Source: Brasenia schreberi (taxonomy: Eukaryota > Streptophyta > Magnoliopsida > Nymphaeales > Cabombaceae). Taken from it: a stretch of DNA of 64,000 nucleotides. Every line of letters starts with the position of its first letter. Position 1 is the first letter of the stretch. The position numbers and the translations under genes were made by a program. The DNA lies in assembly GCA_036023115.1 (NCBI GenBank), contig JAYKKT010000055.1, forward strand, positions 9,306,001 to 9,370,000, given 5' to 3'. This document shows, in pieces, positions 57,996 to 64,000 of the stretch. The notes below the pieces were generated by a model. The model was not told where the DNA came from and made no database searches. It saw only the letters and a program-made list of their open reading frames with translations.

Positions 57996-58661
57996 AGGAA
58001 GACGATCAATATATTATTTTTAAAGTGTTTCATGCAGCAGATCCTGACTTCGCTCTGTGGATTCATAGAGAATGTTTTTGAGCACAAGGTCCTTAGAGAA
58101 ATATTTGACACTTATATTCTGCTGTGCATGTTCCTATGATTTACGTGAACTTCTCAAGAAAGAAGAAGAAGATAGAAAAAGAAAGTTGCTGGGTGCAAAA
58201 TAAAAAAGGTAACAATGGTGGCTGAACCATTCTTGGAGAAAATTAGTTATGGAAGATAACTATATTTCTTTTTTGAATTTCAAATGCTAGAAATGGAAGT
58301 TACAGATTATTTTTCCAGATTTTGTGGAAAGTAAACCAGAAAGGTAGATATGGAAAGTACTTTTTCTGATTTTGTGGGAAAGCTAACAAGAATTAGTTAT
58401 GAAAAGTAATTTCCTGATTTGGTGGAAATGATAAGGAAAAGAAATCATAAGGATGATTCTAAACATAAGGATGAGTACCACATTTTTTTAGGAAAGAAAA
58501 AGGTAACTTCTACCCATCATCTGCATAAAGAAAGTAAATACAGGAAAAGGAATGTGGTTGATTATAGCAGGTGAATGATCACACGTATGGAAGTGGAGCA
58601 GCAATCCAAATATAATTTATAATTTATGAATGCTCGATGAACTTGCGTAAGAGTTGCTGCT

Positions 58662-58915
58662 TTGATTGTCTTACTTAAAGGCAATGAATCTAAGGAATTC
58701 AGAAAGTCATCAAAGCTGTTGAAGAATTTTTTGTCAACTGAAATGCGTGAACATTATGAGATCTGCAGCAGTATATCCAAAGCAAGGAGTGAAGGCCGAC
58801 TCTTTTCTGAGTTGAAATGGCCTAAACCAAAGACGTTGAGTTGTGGCAGACTATACAAATCAAGAGGTTGTATTCTCTCTTGAATATCAAAGATTCAACT
58901 GCAAATGTTCCATTG
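58662..58915 (+). pseudogene. Captured callose synthase (GSL) fragment in W
   Basis: Reads LSTEMREHYEICSSISKARS, EGRLFSELKWPK (to 58,826), then in a shifted frame IQIKRLYSLLNIKDSTANVP (58,853-58,912). In plant callose synthases the same phrases occur in the same order ahead of the glucan-synthase domain: ...MRE..E....L..AR.EGRLF..L.WP, then QVKRLH.LLT.KDSA.N(I/V)PKN. The catalytic part is absent. Recognised from memory of the family; a protein search would settle it. Confidence 0.7.
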
Positions 58916-59321
58916 CAGAATAGTGAAAACCTTTAAAAACATGATGGCTACAGTTGAAGAAGTTTCACAGATCAGCCCAAGAAAATTTGCAACAGATTTT
59001 TCCAGTAAAGCACAAACCAAATTCAAACTTATTCATGATGAAGTAGTTACTGAGAAGGTTAGGGAAGATAAAGCCTTTGTCAGCTCATAAGGAAAGGTAT
59101 ATGGTGAGCTCTGTTTGCTATGCTGATGAGATTCGTCATGTGCTACAAAGAAGAATCGTAGAGAATAACAGAGAATAATTGGAGATTTGCAGCCATTAAA
59201 GCTGCTGAAGTCCACAGTCATGTAGGCTGAGTGAACGACACAAAGCTTCTGTGTTATCTTTGACTAAACCAGATCAACCGTATAATCTGGAAGAAAGCAA
59301 ATAATGATGGACGTTTTTGCA

Positions 59322-59547
59322 GATAGTTTACACCCCTAAGGTTAGTGAAGCATGCCAGAAATATGGAACCATTTTCAGACGTCCATAGGGTCTCTACATA
59401 AGCTTGAAAGAAAAGGAAACATTCTTGAGGTGCTAAGGAACTGACCAGAGAAAAACATTCAGGTCATTGTTGTCACTGACGGTGAGCGCATTCTGAGGCT
59501 TGGTGATCTTGGTTGTCACGGAATAAGAATCTCTGTTGGGAAACTGG

Positions 59548-59619
<72 letters not shown>

Positions 59620-59850
59620 TACTTGGAGGAATTTGTCCATCTGTTTGCTTGCCCATTACAATTGATGTGGGAACTAACAATGAGAAGTTGCTCAATGATG
59701 AATTCTACATCTGTCTAAGACAGAAGAGGACAACTAGACAGGAATACTCGGATCTGTTGAATGAGTTCATGTCTACTGTTAAGTAGATTTACGGAGTGAA
59801 GGTTCTCATACAGTTTGCAAAGTATGGGACAACACATCTTGTCTTCAATG
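59322..59850 (+). pseudogene. Captured NADP-malic enzyme fragment in W
   Basis: Reads IVYTPKVSEACQKYGTIFRR, GLYISLKEKGN-like, [26 protein letters not shown], then a TA-repeat, T(V/A)LGG, and [11 protein letters not shown] in one frame or [17 protein letters not shown] in the next, [38 protein letters not shown]. Plant NADP-dependent malic enzyme has [33 protein letters not shown] and VLIQFEDFANHNAFDLLAKY. Here 13 residues (EDF to LLA) are deleted exactly in frame. The stretch covers several exons in known genes but has no intron-like interruption besides the TA run, which points to capture from spliced mRNA. Stops (for example TVK*) make it dead. Confidence 0.9.
59549..59616. repeat. (TA)34 microsatellite inside the malic-enzyme fragment
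   Basis: The run sits between ...GGGAAACTGGC and CAGTACTTGGAGG, exactly where the enzyme's LALYTALGG is encoded. The natural CTATATACAG-type codons contain a short TATATA that probably seeded the expansion. Confidence 0.95.
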
Positions 59851-59935
59851 ATGAAGTTCACTAAGGCTGAGAGTAATATGAATGATCTGGTGTCTGAGTA
59901 TCAACAATATCAGGACGCTACAGCTGATAAGGAGA
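59851..59935 (+). pseudogene. Captured beta-tubulin C-terminal fragment in W
   Basis: Open frame [18 protein letters not shown] then [10 protein letters not shown]. Beta-tubulins end ...[25 protein letters not shown] followed by an acidic tail, so only two E to K changes are seen before the fragment leaves the family at ADKE. It is fused directly to the malic-enzyme fragment at a shared ATGATGAAGTT. The GTP-binding body of tubulin is absent. Confidence 0.92.
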
Positions 59936-59974
59936 AGATGCACTGCAGACCAACTGTTTGATGAAACGTTTAAG

Positions 59975-60060
59975 AAGAAGTGATGATTAACTTGCGCGAC
60001 AAGTGTTTGATGAAATGCCTAAAAGAGATGTTTTTACCTGCACATTAAGTGTTCGCTAAA
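59975..60060 (+). pseudogene. PPR-like fragment, second piece in W
   Basis: Reads ARQVFDEMPKRDVFTCT, a phrase typical of PLS-type PPR proteins (A..VFDEMP.RDV..W). The phrase GTGTTTGATGAAATGCC is partly repeated downstream (60,045-60,115, KCLRKC-like). Only one repeat is recognisable, so this could be chance repetition of the short motif. Confidence 0.5.
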
Positions 60061-60789
60061 ATGTTCAAGAAGGGATTATTAAACATGCCCATTAAGTGTT
60101 TGAGAAAATGTTTAAGAGGGTTGCAGATTCAGAAAAAGATTGCAAAAGATTTAAAGTAGTACGTGATGATTGCCTTCATTGAAAAAGCAATTGAATGCAA
60201 ATAGAAGGAAAGATAGAATGCAAGAAAATCAATCTTTTTCACTACATATGCATGACAAATCAAATCATTGAAGAGGCCAGAAAAATTTGTTGATATAGAA
60301 TGTGGCAGTATCACCAAGAATCATGAAAGTTAAGACCTTGGGTTGCTGAAGTAAACAGCCAGGAGAGCTGGAAAAGCGGCTACAGTCACCATGTGAAGGG
60401 GCGCAGACTGACTAGTATAAGCAGATGTCTTTATTCTGCTATTTGAGTGGTAGAGAGAGGGCATCCAACCAACACACCGGCTGCAGCAACCATGTGAAGG
60501 GGCATAGGAAAAGCCATGTGAAGTGTGTATAGTGGAGTAGTACCTCCTATCACAAAAGATAAGCTTTCTAAAGAGTAGAAGAAACATGACTTTTAAATGT
60601 AGCTGCCGAATCACTTTATGGAGAAGAAGAAATAGAGAGGGAGCAACCGACACCCATAGAAGGGTCGGGTGTTACCCATGTGTTCTTAATTGTTTAAGTT
60701 GTTTTACAGAAGCCTCGAAGAAATTACTAGTGCACGTGTGATGAAGAAAGTCATGATGATGATAAGCCAGAAAGGAAGAGGTAATGATG

Positions 60790-61175
60790 CAGTCAGAGAT
60801 GCTGCTTGAGATGATCAGCCAGGAAGACTGAGTTGATATTGCAGTCATAGATACTGCTTAAGATGATCAGCTAGGAAGGCTGAGTTGATGTTGCAGCCAG
60901 AGATGCTGCTTGAGATGATCAGCCAAGAAGGTTGAGTTGATGTTGCAGCCAGAGATGCTGCTTGAGATGATTAGCCAGGAGGGCTAAGTTTATATTACAG
61001 CCAGAGATGCTGCTTGAGATGATCAACCAGGATGGCTGAGTTGATGTTGCAACCAGAGATGCTGCTTGAGATGATTAGCCAGGAAGGCTAAGTTTATATT
61101 ACAGTAAGAGATGTTGCTTGATATGATCAGCCACGAAGGCTGAATTGAAGATATTACAGCCAAAGAAGCTGTTGA
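60790..61175 (+). repeat. 52-bp minisatellite, about seven units, in W
   Basis: ATGATCAGCCAGGAAGGCTG recurs at 60,811, 60,863, 60,915, 60,967, 61,019, 61,071 and 61,123: exactly 52 bp each time, with scattered substitutions and no length change. The rest of the unit is AGTTGATGTTGCAGCCAGAG and ATGCTGCTTGAG. As 52 is not a multiple of three it is not a coding repeat. It lies 100 bp before the polypurine tract. Confidence 0.95.
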
Positions 61176-61277
61176 AGATTAAACCAGTGATGAAGACAGA
61201 TGAAGAATGTTGCAGACTGATGAAGATTTTTGGCAAGTTTGGAGTTCGAACTATCTCACTCCCAACTTGAGGGGGGG

Positions 61278-61617
61278 TGTTGAAGATATGAGTTTAGAGT
61301 CAGTTTTAGTACATATAATGTCTTAGGACAGTAAAATTGATGTTTAGAGTATTACTGTAATTGTCCAAAGTCGTAAGGGTATTTTGGTAATTTTCTGTAC
61401 TAGGGGTATTTTGGTTATTTTACATTTTACAGCTCCTTATATAAGGGATGATAGGCTGTATTAGGGTTTAAGAGTCTAAGATTAAGAGTGAGAGAGAGAG
61501 AGGGGGCGGCCTCCATTGGAAGGCCTGCCCCCTCCTTCAAATTTCCATTGTTACTCTTCATGTTTATGAATATTTTCTATTATTTATTATCCACTCCATT
61601 TCTCGGTAATTACAACA
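61278..61617 (+). repeat. 3' LTR of element W
   Basis: 340 bp, TGTTGAAGAT...TTACAACA, with two extra bases in the GA tract relative to the 5' LTR. Followed at once by the ATCTC target duplication. Confidence 0.93.
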
Positions 61618-63494
61618 ATCTCATCTTAGCAAATATTCTGAGAATGGCTCTGACAATCTCTGTTATGAGCTTATCTTACCATGTAAACATAGAATGTAAA
61701 TAATTTCTAGCTGGATAGGGAAGGATCCCCAACTCTTTTTATTATAACCCAGAGTGACTGCCCACTGGAGGTGTATGTTTCAATGCACCTGGTAAAACAA
61801 CTCAGATGCCAAGTAAGACCTTAATCTTGAGGGCAGATACTATGTTTTGGCTTCTGCAAGATGAACAATGCTACTGGAAATTAAACCTCTGACTGCCCAT
61901 ATGACAGCTGAGGCTCGAATAAGGGCCTTTATTTGTTCACTATCAATCTTCAAGCTCCTTGTCTCATTCCCTTCCATTGGAGCTAGATATTGCTTCCTTG
62001 GGGAAGTAATTCCATAAATCTATCCCATTATTCCCATAATGTTTGGATTGTTGATTCATATGAGAAAGGATAAAATGATCCATTTATCATTGTTAAAAGA
62101 CTTGTGGCTCCTCAAAGCTTAATGCATGTATATTGAATATTCTTGGCAAGTGACAATCTTGGCAAGAATGATATTTTTTATACGCGTGTATTGGATATTC
62201 TTGGCAAGCCTCTAAATTCACTAAATAATAGATCATTATATTCTACAAGTTACAATCATGAAAGCTTGTGTTAGAATATTTTGTCATTCTGTATTGCAAG
62301 ATTCTCAATGATTTAATAGCTGGATCATTTTACTCACGGTACTTGAAAAGTGTTTGAGCTGGAGATGAATCAGTTAAGAAGATGGATTTCTTTACTGTGG
62401 CAATGAAAATACAGAAGGAAGCCTTCTGCTGAAAAAGTGGATTACGCTTTCTTTAAACCTAATTTCTTGCGTGAAATGAAGCCCACCTTTTCAATAAATG
62501 GACTCGTGCATTTTTATGCCTTGTATCATGCAGTGGAGATGTTCTGTCTTTGTTGTGTTTGTTGGTTACTCGGGAAGCACTTTGATCACAGCTGTTAACG
62601 TAATAAACAATTATTAATTTAAACTGCTCTGGCTGATATCTGAGCACAGCATCCAAGCGTCAATCATGTGCTTCTTATGCATGTCATGAGACGTGGTATT
62701 TCTCTGGCTCTGTTACTATCAGATTTGTAGAGAATTTCAATCTAAAGCCAAAAGCTGTCAGAATCACCATTTGTACAATGGCTTGAATTATTGTATCAAT
62801 TCAGAATGGAACCATACGAGATCTTAGAAGATGATACTTCAAGCAGTAGACGTAATTTGCCTCTACATTTTTGCAAGGGTGAAAGAGGACATAAGAAGCT
62901 TCTTTTGAATGGAAAGAATAAGGAAAACTTTTATAAAACTGGAAAAATAAAACAAATAATTTTAAGAATAAATAAACTTCCAACAGAAATAGGAACCCCA
63001 AAATGATTGCACCAGAGTTAACTAAGCTGCAGTGGTTATTAAAACAGTCAAGCTGTGCTTGACTGTTTAATTTCATTGTGTATCAATTGATTCATAAAGC
63101 GGTTAAGTAGGCTCCAGCAGGAACTTGATCATCTATTGGATAGACATTGACTGCTCTGAGGTTGGTCTAACAAATATTTACAACATAAATAAATTTTCAA
63201 CAGAGAAGAGCAACAGTCCAAAACGGTTGCACCAGAATTACCGAAATGTTCATATTCAATTTGAGCTGTAGTTAATTATTGTTTAGTTCCACTGTGTGCC
63301 GATTGATTTACAAAGTAGTCAATTAGGCTCCACCAGCAATTGGTACTTACTGAATTTGATCATCTGTAGGATCGAGATTTGGCTGTTCTGTAGAGGCCCA
63401 TGTCGGGCCTCTGGAAATGGCTGTCTTTCTAATGCATGTCCAATATACAGAGGTCCATCACGTTATGTGTTTGAGTTCTGTTACTGATGTGCAG
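61618..63494 (+). other. Intron tail, no recognisable gene
   Basis: Sequence between W and exon 2. It resumes the copy of ATCTC and flank interrupted by W. No gene is recognised. The last 500 bp hold an imperfect tandem duplication (listed separately) and then the acceptor. Confidence 0.5.
62955..63395 (+). repeat. Imperfect tandem duplication, unit about 210 bp
   Basis: The segment from AATAAACTTCCAACAGA (62,970) to about 63,165 is repeated from AATAAATTTTCAACAGA (63,188) to about 63,395. Anchors: GCACCAGA(G)TTA, GATTGATT.A.AAAG, AGGCTCCA(G/C)CAG, TTGATCATCT.T.GGAT. It ends about 100 bp before the splice acceptor. Confidence 0.65.
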
Positions 63495-63936
63495 GTACAG
63501 AGCTGTTACTAGTGCTTATTACAGAGGTGCAGTTGGAGCTATGATAGTTTATGATATGACCAAGCGCCAATCTTTTGATCATGTCGCGAGGTGGCTGGAA
63601 GAGCTCCGAGGCCATGCTGACAAGAACATTGTTATCATGCTGATTGGAAACAAGTGTGATCTGTCAAGCCTACGATCGGTTCCAACAGAGGATGCCAAAG
63701 AGTTTGCAGAGAGGGAGAATCTTTTCTTCATGGAGACTTCGGCCTTGGAGGCTACCAATGTTGAAACAGCATTCTTGACTGCGTTGACAGAGATTTACCG
63801 GACGGTTAGTAAGAAATCACTCACAGCCAACGAAGATGGCGAGAACAGTGGCAATACTTCTCTGCTCAAAGGAACAAGAATCATAATTCCAGGTCAGCCG
63901 CCAGCACCTCCAAGCAAACTAAGTTGTTGTATGTGA
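63495..63936 (+). CDS. RABA4D: RABA4D-like small GTPase, exon 2 (residues 76-222)
   Basis: Exon 2 begins after ...gatgtgcag| at 63,494 and completes R76 (AG|G) to read [16 protein letters not shown]. Motifs: NKCD (128-131, guanine base recognition), ETSALEA (156-162), the RABA-typical TEDAKEFAE (140-148) and GTRIIIPG (202-209) in the hypervariable tail. The protein ends SKLSCCM, a CCX-type double-cysteine signal for geranylgeranylation. Joined exons give 669 bp, 222 codons plus TGA, which equals the length I remember for Arabidopsis RABA4D and contains no stop or frameshift. The upstream neighbour within the intron is a transposon (W) ending 1.9 kb before the acceptor. Paralogues RABA4A-C are alternatives; MSNLYG, MTKRQSF and KKSLTA favour 4D. 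Confidence 0.92.
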
Positions 63937-64000
63937 GCCTAGGCTTTACTGGAAAACAAGAATCTATGCGTTCTGGTACTCATAGTAAGAAATCACTATA
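63937..64000 (+). other. Start of the RABA4D-like 3' UTR
   Basis: Sequence after the TGA stop to the window edge. No polyadenylation signal is visible in these 64 bases; the transcript end lies outside the window. Confidence 0.6.

Larger units (their letters stand above)
56751..61617 (+). mobile_element. Element W: non-autonomous LTR retrotransposon with captured host-gene fragments
   Basis: A 4.87-kb element with LTRs 56,751-57,088 and 61,278-61,617, PBS TGGTATCAGAGCC (57,089-57,101), polypurine tract AACTTGAGGGGGGG (61,264-61,277) and a perfect 5-bp target duplication ATCTC (56,746-56,750 and 61,618-61,622). No gag, protease, integrase, reverse transcriptase or RNase H motif is visible in the 4.2-kb interior. 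Instead there are same-strand fragments resembling a protein kinase, a PPR protein, callose synthase, NADP-malic enzyme, beta-tubulin and a second PPR, then a 52-bp minisatellite. Mobilisation must have depended on another element's proteins. The LTRs differ at roughly 14 positions by eye. Confidence 0.9.
26023..63494 (+). other. 37,472-bp GT-AG intron of the RABA4D-like gene
   Basis: The donor is AG|GTACTG and the acceptor TGATGTGCAG|GTACAG; the position within GQERY is a common intron site in RABA genes. The first part after the donor is CT-rich (26,031-26,070). The rest is a stack of transposons listed separately. Elements occur on both strands, so the primary transcript carries several antisense retroelement sequences and at least six sets of retroelement promoters or polyadenylation regions. 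Confidence 0.85.

Noticed and set aside
58905..59090. 61-codon frame between the callose synthase and malic-enzyme fragments
   Set aside because: It may be another captured piece, but I recognise no family in it, so no call is made.
60790..61175. CRISPR-like reading of the 52-bp array
   Set aside because: Units are contiguous with no unique spacers, in a plant retroelement. It is a minisatellite.

Overview
This window is nuclear DNA from a flowering plant. The evidence is one spliceosomal-intron gene of a plant-only Rab subfamily (RABA4, closest in my memory to Arabidopsis RABA4D) surrounded by AT-rich, repeat-laden DNA with Ty1-copia, LINE, RTE, CACTA and hAT debris and long (AT)n tracts. 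I cannot name the species. Nothing prokaryotic or organellar is visible.

Region 1-25,000 (upstream of the gene): decayed transposon DNA with no intact gene. It holds a copia gag/protease remnant with a probable LTR (1,481-3,690), two copies of a CACTA second-ORF remnant (3,765-4,350 plus; 9,385-10,265 minus), and a repeat family with an inverted arm and tRNA-like SINE heads (5,490-6,900; 10,799-11,800). It also holds glyoxal-oxidase-like (GLOX) gene fragments at 4,568-4,850 and, as a head-to-head inverted pair, at 13,970-14,760. Further along are a copia remnant (14,985-15,790), an LTR-like block with tandem repeats and a captured 3-beta-HSD-like gene fragment (16,333-18,703), and a hAT transposase remnant (22,800-24,090).

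Region 25,680-63,936: the RABA4D-like gene. Exon 1 (25,796-26,022) and exon 2 (63,495-63,936) join in frame through a codon split AG|G to give a complete 222-residue GTPase. They are separated by a single intron of 37,472 bp, which is almost entirely nested transposons. In order these are: a long inverted pair of LTR-like repeats split by a 5.6-kb copia (27,766-33,385, minus); an L1-type LINE (minus); an RTE-type LINE (plus); copia X (plus) split by copia Y (39,485-45,098, perfect 5-bp target duplication); copia Z (45,602-48,639, minus, with two unlike LTRs and a large internal deletion); decayed copia V (51,466-56,410); and element W (56,751-61,617).

The most interesting object is W: an LTR element with paired LTRs, a perfect ATCTC target duplication, a PBS and a PPT, but no recognisable gag or pol. 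Its interior is a string of same-strand, frameshifted host-gene fragments: kinase-like, pentatricopeptide repeat, callose synthase, NADP-malic enzyme, beta-tubulin and a second PPR-like piece, followed by a 52-bp minisatellite. With the GLOX and 3-beta-HSD fragments upstream, the window shows at least three separate gene-capture events by mobile DNA.

All assignments come from reading translations against remembered families. No alignment or search was run, and percent identities are deliberately not given except where differences were counted by eye.
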